A stretch of DNA of 35,252 nucleotides from Pseudomonadota bacterium (GTDB lineage Bacteria > Pseudomonadota > Gammaproteobacteria > Burkholderiales > Burkholderiaceae_C), in the NCBI GenBank assembly GCA_018241325.1, contig JAFEEB010000016.1, positions 1 through 35,252 of the forward strand. The letters run 5' to 3'. Each line of letters opens with the position of its first letter. Position 1 is the stretch's first letter. The position numbers were made by a program, and so were the translations under genes. The notes beneath the pieces are model-generated. The model was not told the DNA's origin. It did not search any database and saw only the letters and a program-made list of their open reading frames with translations. This document shows, one piece after another, positions 24,986-34,200 of the stretch.

Positions 24986-25122
24986 GGCTGCCCAGGCGAA
25001 CGGCGGAAAGCGCCTTGCATGCCGGGCACGAAGGCGGTGTGCTTCCCCGTGGTGATCGGCCGAAGGGCCGCGGTCCACGTCGGCCCGGTCTGACGGCCCG
25101 GGCCTATCGCCAGTTGCACACG
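24986..25122 (-). promoter_or_regulatory. ZTP (pfl) riboswitch upstream of glyA
   Basis: On the minus strand the leader contains, in order, the three conserved pieces of the pfl motif: AACTGGCGATAGG (around 25115-25102), ATCACCACGGGGAAGC (about 25055-25040), and CCGTTCGCCTGGGCAG (about 25004-24988), with a variable GC-rich arm between the first two. The class is known to bind ZTP/ZMP and to sit upstream of glyA and purine genes. Downstream, AATCC (24970-24966) can pair with GGATT (24955-24951), covering the glyA Shine-Dalgarno, which suggests translational control; that part is inference. Confidence 0.87.
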
Positions 25123-25186
25123 CCGGCAAGTTTAGCCGACGCCGCCGCGCATCGGGCGCAGGGCGCGCCGCGCGGTGCGCCCGCGC

Positions 25187-26014
25187 TCAGGACGCCAGCT
25201 TGGCGACCACCGTGGGCGCCTGGGTGCCGCCCGTGCTGGCGCGCAGGTCGGCGGCGCCCGCGGGTGCGGCACGTTGTGTGGGGGGCAGGGCGTGGCCCCT
25301 GGCCACCTGGTACAGGCGCGCGTACTCGGCCATCACCTTGTCGGCGTAGCCGCCGTCCGTGGGCAGGTTGGCGGCGCCCACGTAGTACTTCAGCCCGCCG
25401 ACCAGCGAGCCGGCACGCGCAACGCATTCCTGAAGCACCTTCACGCCCACGCGCAGGTTGGTGCGGGGGTCGAAAGCGGCGTAGTTGCCGCCGAAGTGCT
25501 GGTACTTGTCGGTGTGCACGCTGGTCATCACCTGCATCAGGCCCTGCGCGCCCACCGTGCTCTGCGCAAAGGGGTTGAAGCTGGACTCCACCGCCATGAT
25601 GGCCAGGATCAGCGTGGGCTCCAGCTTGCTGCTGCGGCCCACGTCGTAGGCCTCGGCCACCAGCGCGGCCACGGGCTCGGGCGCCACGCGGTATTTGCGG
25701 GCGATCCACTGGGTCACGCTGGCCTGCTCGCGCGGCAGCTCCCTGGGGTCGGCGGCAGTGGCGCGCTCGATGGCGCCCGGCTCGGGCGTGATGCCCATGG
25801 CCGCCACCTTGCGCGCCAGCAGGCGGTCGGCCAGCCAGTCCTCGCCCTGCTGGCGCAGGTCGGCGCGGGTGCCCAGCAGCACCACGGTCAGCGCGGTGAG
25901 CACGCCCAGCAGCGCCAGGCCGTTGTGGGTGATTTCAAAAAATCCTTCGGCCACGTCACCGGCGAAGGTCCTCAGGCCGCTTCCCACGGCGGCAAGTTGT
26001 CCGGACGCTGTCAT
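25187..26014 (-). CDS. Lytic transglycosylase, SLT domain
   Basis: A 275-residue protein. A membrane helix (ITHNGLALLGVLTALTVVLLG, ~residues 28-48) anchors it to the inner membrane. The soluble part carries an SLT lysozyme-like domain at about residues 128-245: LEPTLILAIMAVESSFNPFAQSTVGAQGLMQVM with catalytic Glu143, then DPRTNLRVGVKVLQECV and LKYYVGAANLPTDGGYADKVMAEYARLY. It cleaves peptidoglycan between MurNAc and GlcNAc with formation of anhydro-MurNAc. The C-terminal tail is Pro/Ala/Thr-rich. The ATG at 26014 has AAGGAG 5 nt upstream. A promoter ~240 nt upstream would give it a long leader. Confidence 0.9.
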   Translation of the reverse strand: MTASGQLAAVGSGLRTFAGDVAEGFFEITHNGLALLGVLTALTVVLLGTRADLRQQGEDWLADRLLARKVAAMGITPEPGAIERATAADPRELPREQASVTQWIARKYRVAPEPVAALVAEAYDVGRSSKLEPTLILAIMAVESSFNPFAQSTVGAQGLMQVMTSVHTDKYQHFGGNYAAFDPRTNLRVGVKVLQECVARAGSLVGGLKYYVGAANLPTDGGYADKVMAEYARLYQVARGHALPPTQRAAPAGAADLRASTGGTQAPTVVAKLAS

Positions 26015-26255
26015 AACGCTCCTTGTCAGGGCGGTCCGTCGTCACCGTCGGTCCGGCGCATCGGCCAGTCGGACGACGCGCGGGCACTGCGGCAATGAAA
26101 CGGTGGTCGCCCCGATGTCAGTTGATGGGCCGGGTCGCAAGGCGCCCATGACGACAGGCGCGGAAGCTCCAAAACTGCTTCGATCGGATTGCAACCCTGG
26201 CTTGCCGGGATCGGCAGCGGATCAGGGAATCCCCTTGGTTTGTGGGGAAGTGGGC

Positions 26256-26285
26256 ATTCTAGGAAAGACTTTCATATCCAGTCAA
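26256..26285 (-). promoter_or_regulatory. Candidate promoter for the transglycosylase gene
   Basis: On the minus strand TTGACT (26285-26280), an 18-nt spacer and TAGAAT (26261-26256), in a locally AT-rich stretch. Transcription would start near 26249 and leave a leader of about 235 nt. Confidence 0.55.
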
Positions 26286-26294
26286 CCCTGTAAA

Positions 26295-26324
26295 TTGGAG
26301 TTCACATACTAATTAAAATATATT
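26295..26324 (+). promoter_or_regulatory. Candidate promoter reading toward the 6S RNA
   Basis: TTGGAG (26295-26300), 18 nt, TATATT (26319-26324). It is back-to-back with the minus-strand promoter. Transcription would start near 26331, about 110 nt before the predicted mature 6S RNA, so a processed precursor is implied. Confidence 0.45.
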
Positions 26325-26439
26325 GAAACACATTCCCATCGGCGCTGCTCAGGACTTGAAAGCATCCCGCGCCGTGCCGGCAAGCCCTGCGGCGCCGAAC
26401 CCGGCGCGCGATTGAGGAGGGCAATTTCGGCCCCGGGTG

Positions 26440-26629
26440 GCATTGAAATTCGCGACTGGCGCGGGCGCAGGCAAGCCCCTACAGTGGCGTTGTCCGATGC
26501 TTTCGGACGCTCCGGTCGGTGAAGAGCCGGTTCGCGGTCGCGATACCGCGGCATGGCAGCCCCCGGCCACCCCTGAAGAAGGCAATCTATTGCCTTCCCC
26601 GCAGCCGGGAACAGCCAGCTTTCCGATGC
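26440..26629 (+). ncRNA. ssrS: 6S RNA (predicted)
   Basis: About 190 nt that fold like 6S RNA, the RNA polymerase-binding mimic of an open promoter. A closing stem pairs GCATTGAAA (26440-26448) with TTTCCGATGC and CTGGC with GCCAG. AAGCCCCTACAGTGGCG and a small hairpin GTCCGA..TCGGAC come next. GCTCCGGTCGGTGAAGAGC matches E. coli GCTCCGCGGTTGGTGAGCATGC. On the 3' side a hairpin GAAGGCAAT..ATTGCCTTC and GGAACAGCC match the E. coli CCTTGAA..TTCAAGG hairpin and GTTACAGCC. The ends are taken from the closing stem and may be off by several bases. The assignment rests on motif order, not on a covariance search. Confidence 0.72.
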
Positions 26630-26668
26630 GGATCCAGGCAGACCATGACGCTTTTGTCACGCTGCCTG

Positions 26669-26700
26669 AAAGCCCGGCGGGCAACCGCCGGGCTTTCTTG
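26669..26700 (+). terminator. Rho-independent terminator after 6S RNA
   Basis: A perfect 12-bp stem AAAGCCCGGCGG / CCGCCGGGCTTT with a GCAA tetraloop, followed by CTTGTT. It ends the 6S transcript before the DUF748 gene. Confidence 0.9.
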
Positions 26701-26840
26701 TTGGCGCGCTGTTTCAGCGCTCTTGGCCGGTGATCGGGCCCGATTTCGTACGATTGCACGCAGTTGTTACGGTTGTTTCTTGTGCCGGTGCGCCGGCGCG
26801 GCGGCTGGCGCGCGGCTTGCGCGGACAATCGGTCCCCGTG

Positions 26841-29800
26841 ATGCCTGCCGAATCCTCCGACACCTCGCCCGTTTCCGACCCCGTGCCGCCCCGGCGGCCG
26901 CCACCCGGCCGTGGCCGCCGCTGGCTGCGCCGCGCGCTGATCACCGCCGCCGTGGTGCTGGCCCTGGGCGTGGCCAGTTGGCTGGGTGTGCCGCCGCTGC
27001 TCAAGTGGCAGGGCGAGAAGATCGGCAGCGAGCAGCTCGGGCGGCCGGTGCACATCGGGCGGGTGGACTTCAAGCCCTGGTCGCTGGAGCTGACCGTGGA
27101 CGACGTGTCCATCGGCGGCCTGCCCGGCGCGCCCGATCTGCTCAGCGTCAAGCGCATCTACGCCAATGCCGCGCTGCAATCGATCTGGAAGCTGGCGCCC
27201 GTGCTGGACGCGCTGCAGGTGGACGAGCCCGCATTGCGCCTGACGCACCTGGGCGAGGGCCACTACGACATCGACGACATCCTGGCGCGTTTTGCCGCCC
27301 GGCCCCAGCCGGCACAGCCGAGCGAGCCGCCGCGTTTTGCGCTCTACAACATCGCCCTGAAAGACGGGCGCATCGACTTCGACGACCGCACGGTCGAGCG
27401 CGTGCAGCAAGTGCGCGGCCTGCAACTGGCCGTGCCCTTCATCAGCAACCTGCCGGCGGCGCGCCAGGTCACGGTGCAGCCGCGGCTGGCCTTTGCGCTC
27501 AACGGCAGCGCCTTCGACTCGCAGGCCGAGGCGCTGCCCTTCGACGCATCGCAGCGCACCAGCGCCACGGTGCGGCTGTCCAGGCTCGACTTGACACCCT
27601 ACCTGGGCTACCTGCCGGCCGGCTTGCCGCTGCGGCTGCAGGCGGCCACGGTCGATGCCGATCTCAAGCTGGCGTTCGAGCAGACCCCGCGCACCTCGCT
27701 GCGCGTGGACGGCACGCTGGACGTGAGCGCGCTGAAGGCGGTCGATGCGCACGGCGGCGATGCGCTGGCCTTCGATGCGCTCAAGATCCAGGTGGACGAG
27801 GCGCGGCCGCTGGAGCGGCAGGTGCATCTGGGCTCGGTGCAGCTGGAGGGCCCGCGCGTGGACCTGCGCCGCGACCGCGATGGCCGCCTCAACCTGCTGC
27901 CGCCGGAGACGACGGCGGCGGCTTCAGCGCCGGCGCGCGCCCGGCCGCCAGGCGCCGACACGGCCAAGGCGCCCGCCAGCGCGCCTTCGGAGGCTGCCGC
28001 AGCCCAGGGCGCAGCCGCCGAGCCGGCGCTGGCCTTGAGCATCGACCAGGTGGCGGTGCGCGGCGGTGCGGTCAACTGGCGCGACGAGAGCACCGCCGGC
28101 GAGTCCGCCCCCGCCGCCGATCTGCGCGTGAGCCGGCTGGACTTGAACGCCAAGTCCATCGCCTGGCCCCTGCAAAAGCCCTTTGCCTTCGACGGCTCGC
28201 TTGCTCTGGCCGCCGCCGACGCGCCCAGGCAGGCGCCGGCCACACAGGCGGCGCAGGCCACGCCGCCCGCGCCAGCCAACCCGCGCAGCGCCCGCGCCAA
28301 AGGCCCCGTCAAGCCGGCGGCCCCGGCCCAGGCGGCGCCCGCCAAGCCCCCGGCGCCGGCGGCGCCGGCCGGCCCCGCCACCTTGGCCTTCGAGGGCCAC
28401 GCCAGCGACCGACAGGCCGAGCTGACCCTGCGCGCCGCCCAGGTGCCGCTGGCGCTGGCCCAGCCCTATCTGGCGGCCTATCTGGTGCCGCAACTGACGG
28501 GCCGCGTGCAGGCCGAAGCCAGCTTGAGCTGGGCCGCACCCCAGGGCCAGGGCCTTGCACCCAACTGGAGCGTGAAGGCCAGGCAGGTGGTGCTCGAGCA
28601 GCTGCTGCTGCGCGGCGAGCCGATGGCGGCGAGCAAGGCCGATGAGGCGCGCGAGTTGCCCGCGGAGGCGTCATCCGGCGGCCCGCGTGAATCCCGCCCG
28701 GCGCGCGCGGCCCGTGCGCCGCGCCAGGCGACGGCGGCCCCCCGGTCCCGCCGCGCCGACGACCCGCGCGCGCCGGACGAGCTGGCCCGCATCGAGCGCG
28801 TGGAGCTGACCGACGCGCAGGTCGATGGCACGAGCCATGCCGTGACGGTGGCACGCATGCAGGTGCAGGGCCCGCGCGTGGACGTGGAGCGCGACGCCCA
28901 GCAGCACTGGATGGCCGAGCGCTGGCTGCGCACGCCCCAGGGCGCGGCCGAGCCGGGTGCGCAAGCCGGCGGCAAGCCCACCGGCACCGCCGATGCGCCC
29001 TGGTCCGTGCGGCTGGAGGAGCTGGCCATCACTGGCGCCGCCGTGGGCTGGCGCGACGAAGGCATGCGCCGCGTGGCGCGCGCCGAGCTGAGCGATTTGC
29101 AGATCGAGGCGCGCAAGCTCACGCTGGAGGGCAAGCAGCCCATGGAGATCAGCCTCAAGACCCTCGTGGGCACCGGCCGGCGCTCGGGGGGCGAGCCGGG
29201 GCGGCTGGCCTGGCGCGGCCAGGCGACGCTGGAGCCGCTGTCCGCCCAGGGCACGCTGGAGGCCACGCGCCTGCCCGTTCAGGCCTTCGAGCCCTACTTC
29301 GGCGACCTGCTCAACGTGGACCTGCTGCGCGCCGACGCCGGCTTCAAGGGCCGCATGGCCTTCACGCAAACCGCCCAAGGCCCGCGCGTGCGCGTGGAGG
29401 GCGATGCGCGAATCGAGGAGTTGCGCACCTTCAGCCGTCCCGGCACGGCGGTCGATGGCGAGGCACCGGTGCCTGCGGCGGGCGCCTCGGCGCCGGCCAA
29501 CGCGGCGCGGGCCGAAGTGAAATCCCAGGCCGCGCTGGCGCCCACCGCCGCGCGCAGCGCGTCCGGCCTGGGCAGTGAGCTGCTCAGCTGGAAACAGCTG
29601 CGCCTGGACGCGCTGGACGCGCAGATCGAGCCCGGCAAGGCGCCGCAGGTGGCCATCGGCGGCACGCAGCTGTCGGACTTTTATGCCCGACTGGTGATCG
29701 ACCCGAGCGGGCGCTTCAATTTGCAGGACATCGTCAAGTCCGACGCCAAGGCCACGGGCCCGGCGGCTGCGGCATCTGCTCCGGTTTCCGTAGCGGCCAG

Positions 29801-31181
29801 CGCGCCCGCATCCGGCGCGACACCGCCCGCTGCCGCCGCGCCCGACCCGCTGGCGCCCGTCATCCGCTTTGGCCCCACCAAGCTGGTCAACGGGCGCATC
29901 GACTTTGCCGATCACTTCATCCGCCCCAACTACTCGGCCGACCTGACCGACTTGAACGGCAGCCTGGGCGCCTTCAGCTCGGTGGCGCAGGCGGGCGCGC
30001 CGCAGATGGCCGACCTGGTGCTCACCGGCCGTGCCGAAGGATCGGCCGCGCTGGACGTGCGCGGCAAGCTCAACCCGCTGGCCACGCCGCTGGCGCTGGA
30101 CATCCAGGCCAAGGTGAGCGATCTGGACTTGCCGCCGCTGTCGCCGTACTCGGTCAAATATGCCGGCCACGGCATCGAGCGCGGCAAGCTCAGCATGGAC
30201 GTGGGCTACAAGATATTGCCCGACGGCCAGCTCACGGCCACCAACAAGCTGGTGCTCAACCAGCTCGAGTTCGGCGATGCGGTGCCGGGTGCGCCCGCCA
30301 GCTTGCCGGTGCAACTGGCCACCGCCCTGCTGGCCGACAGCGACGGCGTGATCGACCTGGACCTGCCCATCAGCGGCTCGCTGAATGACCCGCAGTTTTC
30401 CCTCGGCCCCATCATCTTCAAGGCCATCATCAACCTGATCGGCAAGGCCATCACCGCGCCGTTCACGCTGCTGGCGCGCGCCTTCGGTGGCGATGCGGGG
30501 CAGGACCTGTCGCAGGTCGCCTTTGCGCCCGGCAGCGCGGTGCTGAACGGCAAGGCGCGCACGCAACTCGACAAGGTGGCCAAGGCGCTGGCCGACCGCC
30601 CCGGCCTGAAGCTCACGGTGGCGGGCAGCGCGCGGCTGGACAACGAGCGCGAGGGCGCGCAGCGCCAGCGGCTGTACGCCCTGGTGGCGGCCGAGCAGCG
30701 CAGCGCCTCGTCGGGCGCGGGGGCGGCGGTGCAGGCCGCCGCGCCGGACGGGCCCGCGTCCGCGTCCGCCGCCGCGTCGGCTCCGGCCGCCGCTGCCTCC
30801 GAGGCCGCTGCCGCCGCCTCGATCGCCAATTCGCCCGACTACCCCGCGTTGCTGAAGCGCCTGTACCGCCGCGCCGACATCCCCGGCAAGCCGCGCAACG
30901 CCATCGGCATGCTGCGCGACATCGGCGTGCCCGAGATGGAGGCGCTGCTGATGGCCCACATCGACGTCGGCGAGAGCGCCATGCGCCAGCTGGCCGTGCA
31001 GCGCGGCGTGACCGTCAAGGACTACCTGGCGGGCAAGGGCATTGCCGCCAATCGACTGTTCCTGGGTGCGGTACAAACCGACGCGCCCGCCACCGATGCG
31101 AGCGCCGCCCCGGCCAGCCCCGCCAGTGCCGCGCCCGCCGCCTGGGTGCCGCATGCCGAGCTGAGCCTGGGTACCAAGTGA
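26841..31181 (+). CDS. DUF748 / AsmA-like large envelope protein
   Basis: A 1446-residue protein with a basic, Pro-rich N-terminus, one membrane helix (about 32-52), and a very long periplasmic part built of AsmA-like beta-repeats (GRPVHIGRVDFKPWSLELTVDDVSIGG; LYNIALKDGRIDFDDRTVERVQQVRGLQL; FGPTKLVNGRIDFADHFIRPNYSADLTDLNGSLG). This is the pattern of DUF748, related to AsmA/TamB/YhdP proteins thought to bridge the envelope for lipid or protein transport. Ala/Pro-rich linkers interrupt it near residues 355-400 and 455-515. The C-terminal third has FAPGSAVLNGKARTQLDKVAKAL, resembling an OmpA-like fold. Start: ATG at 26841; GTG at 26838 is adjacent, and a GACAAT -10 at 26824-26829 would make the mRNA nearly leaderless. 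The precise role is unknown. Confidence 0.85.
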   Translation: MPAESSDTSPVSDPVPPRRPPPGRGRRWLRRALITAAVVLALGVASWLGVPPLLKWQGEKIGSEQLGRPVHIGRVDFKPWSLELTVDDVSIGGLPGAPDLLSVKRIYANAALQSIWKLAPVLDALQVDEPALRLTHLGEGHYDIDDILARFAARPQPAQPSEPPRFALYNIALKDGRIDFDDRTVERVQQVRGLQLAVPFISNLPAARQVTVQPRLAFALNGSAFDSQAEALPFDASQRTSATVRLSRLDLTPYLGYLPAGLPLRLQAATVDADLKLAFEQTPRTSLRVDGTLDVSALKAVDAHGGDALAFDALKIQVDEARPLERQVHLGSVQLEGPRVDLRRDRDGRLNLLPPETTAAASAPARARPPGADTAKAPASAPSEAAAAQGAAAEPALALSIDQVAVRGGAVNWRDESTAGESAPAADLRVSRLDLNAKSIAWPLQKPFAFDGSLALAAADAPRQAPATQAAQATPPAPANPRSARAKGPVKPAAPAQAAPAKPPAPAAPAGPATLAFEGHASDRQAELTLRAAQVPLALAQPYLAAYLVPQLTGRVQAEASLSWAAPQGQGLAPNWSVKARQVVLEQLLLRGEPMAASKADEARELPAEASSGGPRESRPARAARAPRQATAAPRSRRADDPRAPDELARIERVELTDAQVDGTSHAVTVARMQVQGPRVDVERDAQQHWMAERWLRTPQGAAEPGAQAGGKPTGTADAPWSVRLEELAITGAAVGWRDEGMRRVARAELSDLQIEARKLTLEGKQPMEISLKTLVGTGRRSGGEPGRLAWRGQATLEPLSAQGTLEATRLPVQAFEPYFGDLLNVDLLRADAGFKGRMAFTQTAQGPRVRVEGDARIEELRTFSRPGTAVDGEAPVPAAGASAPANAARAEVKSQAALAPTAARSASGLGSELLSWKQLRLDALDAQIEPGKAPQVAIGGTQLSDFYARLVIDPSGRFNLQDIVKSDAKATGPAAAASAPVSVAASAPASGATPPAAAAPDPLAPVIRFGPTKLVNGRIDFADHFIRPNYSADLTDLNGSLGAFSSVAQAGAPQMADLVLTGRAEGSAALDVRGKLNPLATPLALDIQAKVSDLDLPPLSPYSVKYAGHGIERGKLSMDVGYKILPDGQLTATNKLVLNQLEFGDAVPGAPASLPVQLATALLADSDGVIDLDLPISGSLNDPQFSLGPIIFKAIINLIGKAITAPFTLLARAFGGDAGQDLSQVAFAPGSAVLNGKARTQLDKVAKALADRPGLKLTVAGSARLDNEREGAQRQRLYALVAAEQRSASSGAGAAVQAAAPDGPASASAAASAPAAAASEAAAAASIANSPDYPALLKRLYRRADIPGKPRNAIGMLRDIGVPEMEALLMAHIDVGESAMRQLAVQRGVTVKDYLAGKGIAANRLFLGAVQTDAPATDASAAPASPASAAPAAWVPHAELSLGTK

Positions 31182-31281
31182 CACAAAACGGACGATGCGG
31201 ATCGCCGCGTCGTTGCGGCGACAATACGGGCCTGTACGGGCGCGCCGTGGGCGCGCCGTTTCTTGTCCACCCTGACCCGTC

Positions 31282-34200
31282 ATGTTCCCCTTTTCCCGCG
31301 ACCCGAAAGACCCGCAACCCGCCGTCGAAGCCCCGGCACCCAGGCCGACGGAGGCACACCCGCTCGACGCGCTGACCGGCGGCGTGTTCTCCGCCGCCAC
31401 CTCGGGCGAGCGCGCCCAGCGCGTGCGCGACTGGCTGGCCACCGAGCCCACGCCCGAGCACATGCAGGAGGTGTTCAAGGAGCTCTCGTCCAAGGACAAG
31501 GGCGCCGCCAAGGCCCTGCGCGAAAAAATCGACGAGCTGCGCCGCGCCAAGGGCCAGGACGCCGTGGCCGCCGAATGGCAGGCCAAGGCGCAGGCCCTGC
31601 TGGGCGCCGCGCGCCTGAACATCGCCGACGCCCTGGCCTGGCAGCGCGACGCCGCCAAGGCCGGCGCGCCGCTCTCGCGCGAGCCGCTGGCCGGCCTGCG
31701 CACCCAACTGGTCGAACGCATCAAGGCCGTCGAGGACTTGCAGCAGCGCGTGATGGTGCAGCGCGAAGCCGCGGCCCTGCTGGCGCAGCGCATCGAGATC
31801 TTGTCCACCAAGCCCTGGGCGGACGCGCAGGCGCAACAGGCCGCGCTGGAGGCCGACATCACCCACTGGCGCGCGCAAGCCGACGCATTGCGCGCCGACG
31901 GCCAATGGCCCAGCGTCGATCTGCGCTACCCGCCGCAGCTGGAGGCTGCGCAGACCCAGCTGGAGGCCGTGTGGAGCGCCTTCGTGCCCGCCCTGGCGCA
32001 GGCCGCCGCCGCCGCGCAAGATGCGGCCGCGCCGCTGCCGCCCGTGCCGGTGTGGGCCGACGAGCTGCGCGCCGCGCGCGGTGAAAAGCCGGTCGGCGAA
32101 GCCGCCGCCCCGGCGCCCGCCAAGCCGCGCATCGACCCCGAGCAACGCGCCGCGGCCAACAAGGCCGTCGAAGCCGGCGTGATGCTGCTCGAGCAGGCCG
32201 TCGCCGCCGGCCACAGCAAGAACATGAACAGCGCCACCCAGGCGCTGCGCCAGTCGCTCAAGACCCATGGCCGCCTGATCGACGAGGCGCTGGACGCGCG
32301 CGTGCATGCCGTCCTGGTCTCCGCCGGCGAGCTGGGCGGCTGGCAGCGCTGGAGCGCCGACAAGGCGCGCGAGCAGCTGGTGGCCCGCGCCGAGGCGCTG
32401 TTGGTGCGGCGCAAGCCCCGGGGCGCGCCCGCCCCGGCAGGTGATGCTGCGCCCACGCCCGCGCCCGCGCCGGCGGCCGATGCCCAGGCGCCCGCCGCGC
32501 TCGCTGATGCCGCCCCCACGCAAGATGCTGCAACCGCTGCCGCCGCTGCAACCGATGCCGCCGGTGCAACCGATGCCGCCGGTGCCGACAACGACACCGC
32601 CGCCAGTGCCGCGACCGCCGCGCCGGCCGAGTCCAGCGCCGTTGAGTCCGCCGCAGCCGATACCCCCATCGACGCGCCGGCCGCAGACGCCACCGCCACC
32701 GACGCGCCCGCACCGGCCGATGAGCTGGTGCCCGCCATGGGCGGGCGCAAGCTGCAAGACGCCATCCGCAAGCTGCGCGAGGAGTGGAAGACCGCCGACC
32801 AGGGCGGCCCGCCCAACCACGCGCTGTGGAAGCGCTTCGACCGCGCCTGCAACGCCGCGCACGAATTTGTCGATGCCTGGCTCAGCCAGGTGCGCGCCGA
32901 GTCCAGCGAGCACAAGGCCCAGCGCGCGGCCTTGATCGAGGAGGTCAAGGCCTGGGGCGCCGCGCAGCAGGCGCAGGCCCGCGCCGACTGGAAGGCCATG
33001 GGCCGGCAAATTCATCAATTCTCCGAGCGCTGGCGCAATGCCGGCCACTTGTCCGAGAAGGCCTACACCGAGCTGCAGGCGCAATGGAAGGCCGCCATCC
33101 ACGAGGCCGCCGCGCCGCTGGAGGCCGAGCAAAAGGCCAGCACCGCGCGCCGCCAGGCCTTGATCGCCGAGGCCGAGCAATTGGGCGCCGCGCCGCAATT
33201 GCGCATCGACGCCGTGCGCGCGCTGCAACAGCGCTGGCAGGCCGAGGCGCAGGCCATCCCGCTGGAGCGCCGCCACGAGCAAAAGCTGTGGGACGCCTTC
33301 CGCAAACCCATCGACGAGGCCTTCAATCGCAAGAGCGCCGAGCGCGAGGCGCAGCAGGCCGCCCTGAGCGCGCACGACCGCGCCGTGCTGGAGGCCGCCA
33401 AGGCGCTCGAAGCGGCCAACGCCAGCGGCGACGCGCAGCGCATTCGCGCCGCCATGGCGCAGCTGGAGGCCGCCACGCGCGGGCAGGCGGCCGCGGCGTC
33501 AGTCGAGCAAAAAGCGGCGCCAGCGCCCGCCGATCAAGCGTCACCAGCTACTGAAAACGCAGCAACCGATGCCCCGCCAGCCGCTGCCGACGAGCCCGCG
33601 GGCGAGGCCCCGGCCGCCGCCGCGCCGCCGCCCAAACCCGCCAAACCGCTGATCGCCATGCGCGGCGACGACCGACCCGGCGCCCGGAAGGCCGAGGCGC
33701 CCGCCGCCCGTGGCCCCGGCCGCTTTGGCGATCGCCCCGGCGGGCGTGATGGTGCCCGCGGCGGCCCCGGCCGTGGCGATCGCTTCGGTGATCGGCGCGA
33801 GGGCGGCCGCTTTGGCGATCGCCCCCCGCGCGAAGACCGCGGGCCGCGCCTGGGCGACGCCGCCTTTCGCGCCCAGCGCGACGCGGTGGACAACGCCCAG
33901 GCCCAGCTGCGCAAGCTGGCCGCCCAGGCCCACGGCGAGGCGTTGACGCAGCTGCTGGGTGCCTGGCAGCAGCGCCAGCCCGAGCAGGTGCCCAGCGTGC
34001 AAGAGCTGGGCCGCGCCGTCAGCCCCGCGGTGCGCAGCAGCTGGACGCAGGCCGTGGGCAGCGGCGCGGGCAACGCCGGCAAGGCGGGCGAAGCCCTGCT
34101 GCGCCTGGAGATGGCCGCCGAGGTGCCCACGCCCGCCGACCAACTGAGCGCGCGCCGCGCGCTGCAACTGCAATTGCTGACGCGCCGCAACGACCCGGCG

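Noticed and set aside
24950-25186. Glycine or tetrahydrofolate riboswitch before glyA
   Set aside because: The conserved segments fit the pfl/ZTP motif and not those classes.
28671-31862. Long minus-strand open frame opposite the DUF748 gene
   Set aside because: Shadow of the coding strand; Gly/Arg/Leu-rich sequence with no recognisable motif, and it crosses gene boundaries.
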